In this document: positions 1-8,850 of the stretch, one piece after another
How the letters are laid out: the number at the start of each line of letters is the position of its first letter
Numbering within the stretch: the stretch's first letter is position 1
Origin: Syntrophaceae bacterium
GTDB lineage: Bacteria > Desulfobacterota > Syntrophia > Syntrophales > Smithellaceae
Length of the DNA: 40,753 nucleotides
Reading direction: 5' to 3'
Assembly (NCBI GenBank): GCA_025355345.1
Contig: JANXZU010000030.1
Coordinates: 1 to 40,753 of the forward strand
The notes under the pieces: model-generated
Seen by the model: only the letters and a program-made list of their open reading frames with translations
Databases searched by the model: none
What the model was told of the DNA's origin: nothing
Position numbers and translations under genes: made by a program

Positions 1-125
1 TGACGATGTCAAGCTATATTATTAATAATATCAATATATTAGCTTTGAATAACTAGGAAATTTACCGGCACATCAAAAGATAAAACAAGAAAAGAACAGG
101 TAATGGAAAGAAATAAACAAACGAG
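1..125. other. AT-rich non-coding leader with no recognisable gene
   Basis: All plus-strand frames here are interrupted by stops, and the frame that continues into the downstream flippase is closed by a TAA at 114-116. Nothing in it resembles the missing N-terminal membrane helices of that flippase. It may be the edge of an inserted or recombined segment, but no terminal repeat or transposase fragment can be shown. Confidence 0.4.
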
Positions 126-1367
126 TTGTGCAAAGCTCTCATAGCATTGGTTATTGGAATTGCTGTTATATCGATTTCGCCTTTCATTGCTCATCACTGG
201 GTCAAAGCAGAACAATTATCAGCTGCAACTATTGAACAGGCAGTTTTAATAATTGGATTTACATTGATGCTGCAATGGCCTATCAGTTTCTATACTGGAG
301 GGCTTTTGGGGCTCCAACGCCATATTCTATTAAATGTTGTTACTATTATTATGAGCACTTTGCGTGGCGTTGGCGCCGTTGCGGTTTTGTGGCTTATTTC
401 TCCCACGATTCAGGCATTTTTTTTATGGCAGATTGTTATCAGCGCAATACATACTTTTTTTTTAGCTAATATTTTCTGGCGTAAACTGCCAAAAAGTGAA
501 AGCAGACCGATTTTTAAAAAGAAATTGCTTAAAGGCATTTGGAAGTTTGCCGCCGGAATGGGTGCTATTTCAATTATGTCAATAATTCTTACTCAGATGG
601 ATAAAATCATATTAAGCAAAATGCTATCTTTGGAGATGTTTGGCTATTACACGCTGGCCGGCATAATCGCCATGAGCCCCTTACGCTTTAGCGGACCGAT
701 ATTTTTTGGTATTTATCCAAGCTTTACGCAATTGGCTGCCCTGAATGATCAAAAGAAGTTAAAAGAGATCTATCATAAGGGCTGCCAGTTTATGGCCGTT
801 TTGATTCTTCCTTTCGCCATTGTTGTTGCCTTTTTTTCCTCTGAAATTATTTTGCTTTGGTCACAGAGCCAGATAACAGCGGAGAAAACGAGCCTATTGG
901 TGAGCGTTCTTATTTGCGGAACGGCGCTGAACGTGCTTATGCACCTGCCTCACGCGATGCAACTGGCGTTTGGCTGGACCAAATTACTATTTTATAGAAA
1001 TTTGATTGCTGTTGTTTTACTTGTGCCACTAATTATCTACATGACTACTAGCTATGGAGCTATAGGCGCAGCTAGCGCCTGGCTTGTTTTAAACGCAGGT
1101 AGTGTTTTGTTGGAAATACCGATAATGCATAGGCGTTTATTGCCTGAAGAGAAGTGGCATTGGTATTTGCAAGATGTTATGATACCTCTTGGTGCGGCTG
1201 CAACAATTGCCGGTTTGGGGAAATTAATGATGGGTAATGCAATGACGCAAATTATGACTCTTATATATATAATTATCATTTTTGCTTTAACTCTGGTGAT
1301 CACGGCAATAGCAACTAACACAACAAGATCGTGGATGTTGAATAAGTTGCGGAAGAGCATGATATGA
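126..1367 (+). CDS. Polysaccharide flippase (Wzx/MATE-like), apparently 5'-truncated
   Basis: The 413-residue product is almost entirely hydrophobic helices and looks like the oligosaccharide-unit flippases (Wzx, MOP superfamily) that move undecaprenyl-linked repeat units to the periplasmic face. The stretch SPFIAHHW, then LQWPISFYTGGLLGLQR, and the central TQMDKIILSKMLSLEMFGYY are typical of the family. Family members are usually about 480-500 residues and begin with two further helices before SPFIA; here the reading frame opens only shortly before that point, with a TTG start at 126 and an in-frame stop at 114. The first 70-80 residues are therefore missing, which probably makes the protein non-functional or dependent on a distant start that is not visible. 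A second, complete flippase lies at 3866-5176, so loss of this one could be tolerated. The family call is secure; the truncation is inferred from remembered family length. Confidence 0.72.
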   Translation: MCKALIALVIGIAVISISPFIAHHWVKAEQLSAATIEQAVLIIGFTLMLQWPISFYTGGLLGLQRHILLNVVTIIMSTLRGVGAVAVLWLISPTIQAFFLWQIVISAIHTFFLANIFWRKLPKSESRPIFKKKLLKGIWKFAAGMGAISIMSIILTQMDKIILSKMLSLEMFGYYTLAGIIAMSPLRFSGPIFFGIYPSFTQLAALNDQKKLKEIYHKGCQFMAVLILPFAIVVAFFSSEIILLWSQSQITAEKTSLLVSVLICGTALNVLMHLPHAMQLAFGWTKLLFYRNLIAVVLLVPLIIYMTTSYGAIGAASAWLVLNAGSVLLEIPIMHRRLLPEEKWHWYLQDVMIPLGAAATIAGLGKLMMGNAMTQIMTLIYIIIIFALTLVITAIATNTTRSWMLNKLRKSMI

Positions 1368-1454
1368 ATATGCTAATTGAACCTGCTGAAGAACGGTGTG
1401 TAAATGAATCAAATCAAATTTTAAAAAATACTTGAGAAAGAGTAACAGACTGTC

Positions 1455-3671
1455 ATGAAGAAAAGTAAATACCTGATTACCGGATTGATCTTTTTGATTC
1501 TTTCCGGAGTAATTATTTATTCTACGAAGCTAACGGTTGTATTCTTCCCGACGCAGGAGATGGAATTGCGCGGGGAATTGGAATATGGAGCTTTGAAAAA
1601 TGAAGTTATAATTATTCAGGAAATTACATCTACAAAAGAATATTTATCGGCCGTGGAATTAGCTATGCTTTCATGGGGTATGCCATATCTGAATGAAAAC
1701 ACCCTTATGGTATTGGATGCAAACCATAAGGTGCTATATAAGCATAGCTTTACCAATGAAAATATGGTCAAACTAAAATATCAGATCTTTAAGTTTCCTG
1801 AAAAGATTCATGTGGGGAAGGGGCAGAAAGTAATTGTCTGTTTATCCACATCCACTGGAGACAAGGATAGCCATCTTGCCATAGCGTGGACGCCTAAAGG
1901 GAAATTAGGGAAACTTTCAGTGAAGCCGTTAGTTGATGGAAATGTGGTGGGAGCTTTAAAAAGAACTGATCAAGAATTCATATTTGACGGAAGTTTGTGT
2001 GTGCGTACATATGAATCTAATTTTGGTTATGTAAATTGGTTTAAAATCATTCTTTTCTCTTTAGCATTACTTGTTGCCTTGCTCATCATATTTGCAAAAA
2101 AAATAGAACCGTTAATAGTTAAATTGACCATTGCTCCAGAAAAATGTTATGTTGTTCTGGCATTGGTATTTGGACTGTCATTGGTGTTTCTGACGCCGCC
2201 GCTTCAAACCCCTGATGAACAAGACCATCTCAACAGGGCATACCAACTTGCAGAGTTAAACATATTTCAATATGATTCTACGGTTCCTGCTTCACTGATA
2301 AAATTGTTTGATACCTTTGGAAGATTAAATTTCAATCCTCTGCAGAAAACAAATGTTAATGAAATTCTTTCCCAAAGAGAGGTGGAATTAAATCCACAAG
2401 TCAGATCAGCAATATTTGCACGCTCCTTTATTTTCCCCTACTTCCCCCAGGCATTAGGGATGTTCATTGGAAAAATGTTTAACAGTTCACCTGTGATGCT
2501 TTTATATATGGGAAGGGTTTTTAATCTGCTCTTTGCCATTGCTGTTATTTTCTTTGCGATTAGAACCGCGCCTTTTTTCAAATGGTTTTTCTTTTTGTTG
2601 GCGCTCATGCCCATGACTTTATATTTATGCGCTTCTTTGTCCAAAGACGCAATGATTATCAGCCTTTCTTTTTTGTTGATCGCTATGTTTCTTCAGTTTG
2701 CTTATGATCATCAGAAGAAAATTAGTACAAAAGATTTTGCTGTTTTATTTACCGTCTCTTTTTTGTTGGCAACATCCAGATCAGTTTATGCCATATTGAT
2801 AGGCATGTTCTTTTTAATTCCCGTGTACAGGATAGGGTCTTTCAAAAAATATGTTGTTATCTTTATGAGTCTAATAATAACGGTTTTCTTGGCAACTCAA
2901 ATCGGAGCCCTTAAGCCACTTTTTCAACCAAAAACTGCCGTTTTAACACAGACAACTATAAATCTTTCGTTACCTTCTGCTACACTTTCAACTCCGGCAC
3001 AAACAAAAACTCCTATTGAGAGATTCGATCGACCTGATCGAATCAAGTTCCCTGAAGGTGTAAATTATACGGAACAAAAAAGCTTCATCCTGCATAACCC
3101 GATCCAATACTTGGGGATATTAATTAACTCGCTTTTCATTTCCAATAATACTGACCATCTCAATAGTTTTATCGGAAAACTGGGCTGGTTAAATAAGCCT
3201 TTACCCAAGTGGCATATCAATTTCTATTTATTAATATTAATTATCACAGCGTTACTTTTCTCCAGTGCCGAAATTAGAATTGGATTGATTAATAAATTTA
3301 TCATGGCAGCCATATTTATTGCCGGAGTTGTGTTCAACGAAACTGGCCTTTATTTAACCTGGAATCCGGTCGGGCAAGACTACATTCAGGATGTTCAGGG
3401 ACGGTACTATATTCCTTATGCGCCGCTCTTTTTTCTTTTATTGTACAATAATTCTCTGTGGCAATATTTGAAGAAAATTTTTGCACCACGCGAAAAGAAA
3501 CATGGTAAGATAAAACAAAAAGGTTTAATAAAAGCGAATGCGACAATTCAAAATAATCACCAAATTGCTCTGCATAATTCCTGCTATTTATTGATTGTCT
3601 GTTTTTCTGTTGTTTCATTACTCTCTACTGTTTATGTCGTTTTGACAGGGTACTATATTGTTTTAGTTTAG
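1455..3671 (+). CDS. DUF2142 family integral membrane protein
   Basis: This 738-residue protein has one N-terminal helix, a periplasmic-type domain of about 160 residues, a second helix near 197-214, and then a polytopic region of roughly ten helices. Landmarks of DUF2142 are present: LTPPLQTPDEQDHLNRAYQL after the third helix, LMPMTLYLCASLSKDA in mid-protein, and VQGRYYIPYAPLFFLLL near the C-terminus. DUF2142 proteins sit in surface polysaccharide clusters and are thought to be GT-C-like glycosyltransferases or to act on lipid-linked glycans; no reaction is firmly established. Because no separate Wzy polymerase is visible in this cluster, this large multi-spanning protein is a candidate for polymerisation or side-chain transfer, but that is inference. 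It lies 87 bases after the truncated flippase and in the same direction. Confidence 0.75.
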   Translation: MKKSKYLITGLIFLILSGVIIYSTKLTVVFFPTQEMELRGELEYGALKNEVIIIQEITSTKEYLSAVELAMLSWGMPYLNENTLMVLDANHKVLYKHSFTNENMVKLKYQIFKFPEKIHVGKGQKVIVCLSTSTGDKDSHLAIAWTPKGKLGKLSVKPLVDGNVVGALKRTDQEFIFDGSLCVRTYESNFGYVNWFKIILFSLALLVALLIIFAKKIEPLIVKLTIAPEKCYVVLALVFGLSLVFLTPPLQTPDEQDHLNRAYQLAELNIFQYDSTVPASLIKLFDTFGRLNFNPLQKTNVNEILSQREVELNPQVRSAIFARSFIFPYFPQALGMFIGKMFNSSPVMLLYMGRVFNLLFAIAVIFFAIRTAPFFKWFFFLLALMPMTLYLCASLSKDAMIISLSFLLIAMFLQFAYDHQKKISTKDFAVLFTVSFLLATSRSVYAILIGMFFLIPVYRIGSFKKYVVIFMSLIITVFLATQIGALKPLFQPKTAVLTQTTINLSLPSATLSTPAQTKTPIERFDRPDRIKFPEGVNYTEQKSFILHNPIQYLGILINSLFISNNTDHLNSFIGKLGWLNKPLPKWHINFYLLILIITALLFSSAEIRIGLINKFIMAAIFIAGVVFNETGLYLTWNPVGQDYIQDVQGRYYIPYAPLFFLLLYNNSLWQYLKKIFAPREKKHGKIKQKGLIKANATIQNNHQIALHNSCYLLIVCFSVVSLLSTVYVVLTGYYIVLV

Positions 3672-3865
3672 CTTGTTGGATTGACGACAATGATTATACA
3701 TTGCCGCAAAAGAGATATTGATGCGATGTGCCAATATCTGAAAACTTTTTAGGGCAGAAAATTGATGATATCGGCGAGTGTTTTGAAAAGCAGAAATGAT
3801 ATTGCAAAATTACAAAAGCAAGAGATATTGAAATCTTATCCGGTAAGTATAGGAATCGTGATTTT

Positions 3866-5176
3866 ATGAAATCATTAGTGGCGCTTATAAAAAACAGTTT
3901 GATGCATCGTCCTAACCTTCGAAACATAATTAGCAATATCACCTGGCTATTTCTTGACAAGATACTGAGGATGGGCGTTGGGCTCTTCGTTTGGGTCTGG
4001 ATTGCTCGCTACCTTGGGCCGGAACAGTTTGGCGCGTTTAATTTTGCTATCGCTTTTGTCGCTCTCTTTGGCGCTTTTGCAGCACTTGGCTTGGATGGGC
4101 TTGTTGTACGGGATATTGTCCGTGAACCGGAGAGAAAATTCGAAATTCTATCATCCGCATTTGTGCTGAAATTATGCGGCGGCTGTATCGCATTTTTGAT
4201 CTCGCTTTGTGCAATTTTTATTATGCGCCCAGCGGATAGCCAGGCACAATGGATGGTTGGGATTATTGCAGCCGGGATGATTTTTCAATCATTTGATGCG
4301 ATTGATTTGTGGTTTCAATCTCAAGTACAGTCGAAATATACCGTGCTGGCCAAAAACGGTGCGTTTGTCATTTTAGCTGTAGTTAAGGTTTGTCTGATCC
4401 TTAATAAAGCGCCTTTGATAGCATTTGCGTATGCGGCTTTGGCTGAAATTATTTTAGGTGCTGTAGGGCTTATTATGTTTTACGTAAGACAGCAGACCTT
4501 GCCTCTGTGGCGGCCGCGCAAAGATGCCGCCAAGAAACTTCTAAACGAAAGCTGGCCGGCGATTCTGTCTGGCTTAGCAATTATGATTTATATGCGCATT
4601 GATCAAATCATGCTGGCACAGATGTCGGGGAATCATGAAGTAGGTGTCTATTCTGCTGCACTAAGATTTTCAGAAGTCTGGTATTTTATACCCACAGTCA
4701 TTGTAAGTTCAGTTATGCCGTCTTTAACGCGCGCAAAACAAGAATCCGAAGAGAAATATTTAAAGCGGATCCAGCAATTGTTTAATAATCTGGTACGGGT
4801 TGCCTACGCTATAGCATTGCCAATGACTTTCATTTCAACATTTCTGATAACATCATTCTACGGGCAGGCGTATGCAGGCGCAGGTACTATCCTTGCCATT
4901 CATATATGGGCGGCTGTTTTTGTTTTTCTGGGTGTGGGAATGTCTCCATGGTTACTAAATGAAGGATTGTTGAAATACTCCCTTTTGCAGACAGTGGGCG
5001 GAGCAATTGTCAATATAGGCTTGAACATTTTTTTAATTCCACGTTACGGTGGAGTTGGCGCGGCTATAGCAACAGTATTGGCATATGGATCGGCAGCTTT
5101 TTTATTTAATGCCTTATTTGATAGAACTAAAGTTATGTTCAAATTTCAATTAAAAGCATTATTACAGGTGAGGTAA
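3866..5176 (+). CDS. Full-length Wzx-type polysaccharide flippase
   Basis: The 436-residue product has the layout of MOP-superfamily flippases that translocate undecaprenyl-diphosphate-linked repeat units. The first helix begins in NITWLFLDKILRMGVGLFVW, followed by WIARYLGPEQFGAFNFAIAF and the LGLDGLVVRDIV segment, all characteristic of RfbX/Wzx proteins. About twelve to fourteen helices can be counted. The ATG at 3866 places the first helix some 25 residues from the start, as in homologues. Its stop shares one base with the next start (TAATG at 5174-5178), so it is translationally linked to the FkbM methyltransferase. This is probably the active flippase of the cluster, the one at 126-1367 being truncated. 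The substrate cannot be told from sequence. Confidence 0.88.
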   Translation: MKSLVALIKNSLMHRPNLRNIISNITWLFLDKILRMGVGLFVWVWIARYLGPEQFGAFNFAIAFVALFGAFAALGLDGLVVRDIVREPERKFEILSSAFVLKLCGGCIAFLISLCAIFIMRPADSQAQWMVGIIAAGMIFQSFDAIDLWFQSQVQSKYTVLAKNGAFVILAVVKVCLILNKAPLIAFAYAALAEIILGAVGLIMFYVRQQTLPLWRPRKDAAKKLLNESWPAILSGLAIMIYMRIDQIMLAQMSGNHEVGVYSAALRFSEVWYFIPTVIVSSVMPSLTRAKQESEEKYLKRIQQLFNNLVRVAYAIALPMTFISTFLITSFYGQAYAGAGTILAIHIWAAVFVFLGVGMSPWLLNEGLLKYSLLQTVGGAIVNIGLNIFLIPRYGGVGAAIATVLAYGSAAFLFNALFDRTKVMFKFQLKALLQVR

Positions 5177-5886
5177 TGAATGAGAAAATTAAAAAAATAA
5201 TACCAAAATCAATTAAAGCCTTGCTAATAAATTTTTATAACAACAAGCTAGGCGGTTATGCGACAAAATCATATTCACAAGAAGGCGAGGGTATGATTTT
5301 GAGAAGATTATTTGAGTCGGAAACGACAGGTTTTTATGTAGATATTGGCGCGCATCATCCGATGCGTTTTTCGAATACTTATCATTTTTATAAGAAAGGT
5401 TGGACAGGCATTAATATCGATGCAAGGCCTGGAACAAAAATTCTTTTTGAGTCTGTCAGACCAAAAGATATAACTATTGAAGCGGGTGTTAGCCGCGAAA
5501 AAAGCGAACTCACATACTATATGTTCAATGAACCTGCACTCAACACATTTGACCAGAAATTGGCAAATGAACGAGCAGCCGATATTTATTATATAATCGA
5601 TCAAGCAAAAATCGATTGTTTCCCATTATCTGAATTATTAGATAGTTACTTGCCGCCAAATCAAAGTATCAGTTTTATGACGATTGATGTTGAAGGGTAT
5701 GATCTGCAGGTATTACAGTCAAACGAGTGGAATAAATATAAACCTCAATTTATAATTATAGAATCATATGAGACACTTATAGAGGATGTAATTAAAAGTG
5801 AAATATACAAATACATGTATCATCTGGGATACCGTTTGTTTTCAAAAGCCCATTTGTCATTGATTTTTAAGGTTATGCCAGAGTAA
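5176..5886 (+). CDS. FkbM family SAM-dependent methyltransferase
   Basis: The 236-residue protein matches the FkbM methyltransferase family, which O-methylates sugars and other small molecules using S-adenosylmethionine. The early SQEGEGMIL is the usual lead-in; FYVDIGAHHPMRFSNT is the SAM-binding glycine motif followed by the family asparagine, and GINIDARP supplies the acidic residue at the end of the second strand. Later FMTIDVEGYDLQVLQ is the conserved family block carrying the acidic D-x-E-G pair. In a polysaccharide cluster the likely role is methylation of an O-antigen sugar, possibly as a terminal cap that limits chain length; the acceptor is unknown. The start overlaps the stop of the flippase by one base. 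Confidence 0.87.
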   Translation: MNEKIKKIIPKSIKALLINFYNNKLGGYATKSYSQEGEGMILRRLFESETTGFYVDIGAHHPMRFSNTYHFYKKGWTGINIDARPGTKILFESVRPKDITIEAGVSREKSELTYYMFNEPALNTFDQKLANERAADIYYIIDQAKIDCFPLSELLDSYLPPNQSISFMTIDVEGYDLQVLQSNEWNKYKPQFIIIESYETLIEDVIKSEIYKYMYHLGYRLFSKAHLSLIFKVMPE

Positions 5887-5927
5887 CTGTACATTTAGGA
5901 TAATTGGGATAGGTAGGAGTAATCATT

Positions 5928-6845
5928 GTGTCCAACTTCCAGGTTAAAACGCCAGTTGCATTCCTAGTATTCAACCGTCCGGATACAACCATCAGGGTAT
6001 TTGAAGAAATCAGGCGCGCACGATCACCGAAGCTGCTAGTGGTGGCAGATGGACCACGCGCGGATAGACCCGGTGAGGCTGATAAGTGCAAGGCAGTTCG
6101 CGCTATTATCGAGACAGTTGATTGGCCGTGCGAGGTTCTGAAAAATTACTCCGATGGGAACCTTGGTTGTAAGGTGCGGGTATCGAGTGGCCTTGACTGG
6201 GTCTTCGAGCAAGTCCCGGAGGCAATTATTTTAGAAGATGATTGTCTTCCACATCCGACTTTTTTCCGGTTTTGTGAGGAGTTATTAGAACGCTATCGGG
6301 ATGACGAGAGGATTGGGATTATAAGTGGCGATAATTTCCAATTCGGCAAGCGACGTACTCAAAATAGCTATTATTTTTCCCGCTATGCACATATATGGGG
6401 ATGGGCTTCGTGGCGAAGAACGTGGCAGAAATATGACGTTGAAATGAAGCAGTGGCCGACTGTACGAAGTGCAGAGTGGCTTTCAGATATTTTTCAAGAC
6501 AGAAAACTGGTCAAATATTGGCGCAACATTGTTGAAGCCGTATTCAATAACAAAATTGATACATGGGATTGCCAAGTGAACTTTGCCTGTTGGATTAATT
6601 CAACTCTAAATATTATGCCGAACAACAATCTTGTATCAAATATCGGATTTGGGATTGATGCTACACATACTACCGGACGAAGCCAGTTTTCAGAGATGCC
6701 AGCAATGGAAATGCAATTTCCTTTGGTACACCCGACTATGATTATTCGAGATGCTTTGGCTGACGGAAAGACAGAGAAAGGACAATTTTCAAAACCTACT
6801 ACTACATCAAGGATTAAAAACAAAATAAAACGGCTTATCTCATGA
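5928..6845 (+). CDS. GT-A fold glycosyltransferase (GT2-like, HlpA-related)
   Basis: The 305-residue protein opens with PVAFLVFNRPDTT, the strand-loop seen in a GT2-like group often annotated as sugar transferase or hemolytic protein HlpA-like. VVADGPR ends the second strand, and AIILEDDCLPHPTFFRFCEE carries the acidic metal- and nucleotide-sugar-binding motif. RYAHIWGWASWRRTW and DTWDCQVNFACW are conserved downstream blocks of this group. It should transfer a sugar to the growing lipid-linked unit at the inner membrane; donor and acceptor cannot be predicted. The start is GTG at 5928, preceded by a good ribosome site (AGGTAGGAG at 5910-5919). It ends in an ATGA overlap with the next methyltransferase. 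Confidence 0.8.
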   Translation: MSNFQVKTPVAFLVFNRPDTTIRVFEEIRRARSPKLLVVADGPRADRPGEADKCKAVRAIIETVDWPCEVLKNYSDGNLGCKVRVSSGLDWVFEQVPEAIILEDDCLPHPTFFRFCEELLERYRDDERIGIISGDNFQFGKRRTQNSYYFSRYAHIWGWASWRRTWQKYDVEMKQWPTVRSAEWLSDIFQDRKLVKYWRNIVEAVFNNKIDTWDCQVNFACWINSTLNIMPNNNLVSNIGFGIDATHTTGRSQFSEMPAMEMQFPLVHPTMIIRDALADGKTEKGQFSKPTTTSRIKNKIKRLIS

Positions 6846-7624
6846 TCTGTAAAATATGCAATTCCACATCCCATTTTTTTGCCAACGCTAAAATATTGAA
6901 TAAATATCTGATAGCTTATTATCAATGCAGAAACTGTGGTTTTATCCAAACGGAAGAACCGTTCTGGATAGAGAAAGCATATACAAGCGCTATCAATAAC
7001 AGTGATGTCGGAATGGTTAGTAGAAATATCGCTAACGCCAGTACCTCCAAGGCAATAATTTCTAAGTTATTTGATCCAACAGGCAAGTTCATTGATTTTG
7101 GCGGCGGCTACGGGATGTTTGTACGCCTTATGCGAGATTATGGCTTTGACTTTTACCGGTCTGATAAATACTGCCAAAATCTATTTGCCAATGGCTTTGA
7201 TCTGGAAAATTCTGCCTGTGACCGTTTTGAATTAGTAACAGCATTTGAAGTATTAGAGCATTTACAGGAACCGACACAGGGGCTTGATACGTTGCTTGCA
7301 TTATCTACGAATATCCTGTTTGCTACGGAACTCATTCCCTATTCTAACCCGAAGCCTGAGGAATGGTGGTACTATGGCTTGGATCATGGTCAGCATATTT
7401 CTTTTTACACCGTAGCATCTTTAAAACATCTTGCAAGCAGTAATGGTTTGAATTTTTATACTAATGGATGCAATTTCCATTTATTCACTATGAAAAAGGT
7501 GAATCCGCTTGTCTTCAGGCTGTTCTGCATAAATAAATTTTCAGCCATGCTCAACATTTTTAATCGAAAAGTATCACTTGTTGCTGCTGATTACGCGGCA
7601 CTGACAGGTAAAGGGCTGCACTAA
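6842..7624 (+). CDS. Class I SAM-dependent methyltransferase with N-terminal zinc-ribbon-like cysteines
   Basis: The 260-residue protein starts with a CxxC pair (residues 3-6) and a second CxxC pair about 25 residues later (CRNCG), a zinc-knuckle-like lead found in many sugar-cluster methyltransferases. KFIDFGGGYGMFVRLM is the SAM-binding motif I, YRSDKY follows at strand 2, and VTAFEVLEHLQEP is the motif seen in Methyltransf_23-type enzymes. HGQHISFYTVASLKHL near residue 180 is also typical. It probably methylates a sugar of the O-antigen repeat or its cap. It overlaps the preceding glycosyltransferase by four bases (ATGA), so the two are likely co-translated. The acceptor is unknown. Confidence 0.82.
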   Translation: MICKICNSTSHFFANAKILNKYLIAYYQCRNCGFIQTEEPFWIEKAYTSAINNSDVGMVSRNIANASTSKAIISKLFDPTGKFIDFGGGYGMFVRLMRDYGFDFYRSDKYCQNLFANGFDLENSACDRFELVTAFEVLEHLQEPTQGLDTLLALSTNILFATELIPYSNPKPEEWWYYGLDHGQHISFYTVASLKHLASSNGLNFYTNGCNFHLFTMKKVNPLVFRLFCINKFSAMLNIFNRKVSLVAADYAALTGKGLH

Positions 7625-7662
7625 TTCCTGATCAAAAAAGAGAATATTCAGATATCGCGATT

Positions 7663-8817
7663 ATGCCACATTTTAGAAAAATACTTAGTTCCTTTTGGGT
7701 AGTTTGCATCTACTTGCTCGATACAGCGCTCTTGTTTATTCCGAGAAATAAACGATGCGCACAAAAGAAAAATGTTCTTATCATACGTTTGGACGCAATC
7801 GGCGACTTTGTCTTGTGGCTGGATGCAGCAAAAGAACTTCGGAAGTTATACCCGGAGAATCAGTATAAATTTACACTTCTGGCTAATGTTACCTGGGCGT
7901 TACTTGCTGGGGAATTGCCTTGCTTTGATGAAGTCTGGCCGGTTAAAAGAGCGCGCTTTAATAAAAACCTTTACTACAGGTGGAAAGTGCTTAGCAAAAT
8001 CAGACATGACTGTTTTGATGTTGCTCTTCAGCCGACGTTTTCACGAGAATTTTGTTATGGCGATTCGGTTATTAGGCTAAGTGGTGCCAAAGAAAAAATA
8101 GGTTCGCGGGGGGATTATTCTAACATAAGCAAATGGCAGAAGTGTATTAGCGATCACTGGTATACAAGGTTGCTATTGGCAAAAGAAGAACCCATGATGG
8201 AATTGCAGCGTAACGCAGAATTTCTTCATGGTTTGGGTATGTCAGATTTCAAGGCAGCAATGCCGCATATTCTAATATCAAATCAATCTCGCATCACCAA
8301 AGCAGACTATTTTGTAATCTTCCCAGGGGCACTATATCAGTATAGATGTTGGGATATAAACCATTATCGAAAATTATCTAGCAGATTATACTTGAAAACC
8401 GGTTGGCATGTTGTGATATGTGGCGGAATTGGTGAAGAACATCTGGGTGATGCGCTGACTTTTGATGCAGATTTCCCTTTTATAAATCGGATTGGCGCGA
8501 CAACGATTGTGGAACTAGCAGAAATTATCGGTGGCGCCCGAGTCGTGCTTGCAAATGAAACGAGCGCGATACATATTGCTGCCGCAGTCTCTACCCCATC
8601 TATTTGCATTCTTGGTGGTGGTCATTTTGGGCGTTTCATGCCATATAATGTTAAATTGGAAACAGGCATACCTCTTCCTTTGGCTGTGTTTCATCGGATG
8701 GATTGTTTCGGATGCAACTGGCAGTGCATATATGATGTTCCGCCTGGCCAGCCAAAGCCTTGTATAGCTAACATTTCAGTTGAGGATGTGTGGGAAGAAA
8801 TAGAAAAGAAACTGTAA
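7663..8817 (+). CDS. Glycosyltransferase family 9 (heptosyltransferase-like) protein
   Basis: The 384-residue product has the two-domain GT-B layout of family 9. The N-terminal strand and loop NVLIIRLDAIGDFVLWLDA is the acceptor-domain hallmark, and the C-terminal half contains FPGALYQYRCW and VLANETSAIHIAAAVSTPSI, equivalent to the NDSGxxHxA nucleotide-sugar motif of ADP-heptose transferases; glutamate-threonine replaces the usual aspartate-serine/threonine. A cysteine cluster (CFGCNWQC, then C about ten residues later) lies near the C-terminus, as in related O-antigen cluster enzymes. Family 9 includes LPS heptosyltransferases, but members inside O-antigen clusters may use other donors, so substrate is left open. 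About 40 bases separate it from each neighbour. Confidence 0.82.
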   Translation: MPHFRKILSSFWVVCIYLLDTALLFIPRNKRCAQKKNVLIIRLDAIGDFVLWLDAAKELRKLYPENQYKFTLLANVTWALLAGELPCFDEVWPVKRARFNKNLYYRWKVLSKIRHDCFDVALQPTFSREFCYGDSVIRLSGAKEKIGSRGDYSNISKWQKCISDHWYTRLLLAKEEPMMELQRNAEFLHGLGMSDFKAAMPHILISNQSRITKADYFVIFPGALYQYRCWDINHYRKLSSRLYLKTGWHVVICGGIGEEHLGDALTFDADFPFINRIGATTIVELAEIIGGARVVLANETSAIHIAAAVSTPSICILGGGHFGRFMPYNVKLETGIPLPLAVFHRMDCFGCNWQCIYDVPPGQPKPCIANISVEDVWEEIEKKL

Positions 8818-8850
8818 GATATGAAATAGAAAATGGAGCTTTATTTATAA

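Noticed and set aside
3672..3865. Possible small gene in the gap before the full-length flippase
   Set aside because: Short open stretches exist (including one in frame with the flippase), but all have stops or no start with a ribosome site, and none resembles a known protein.
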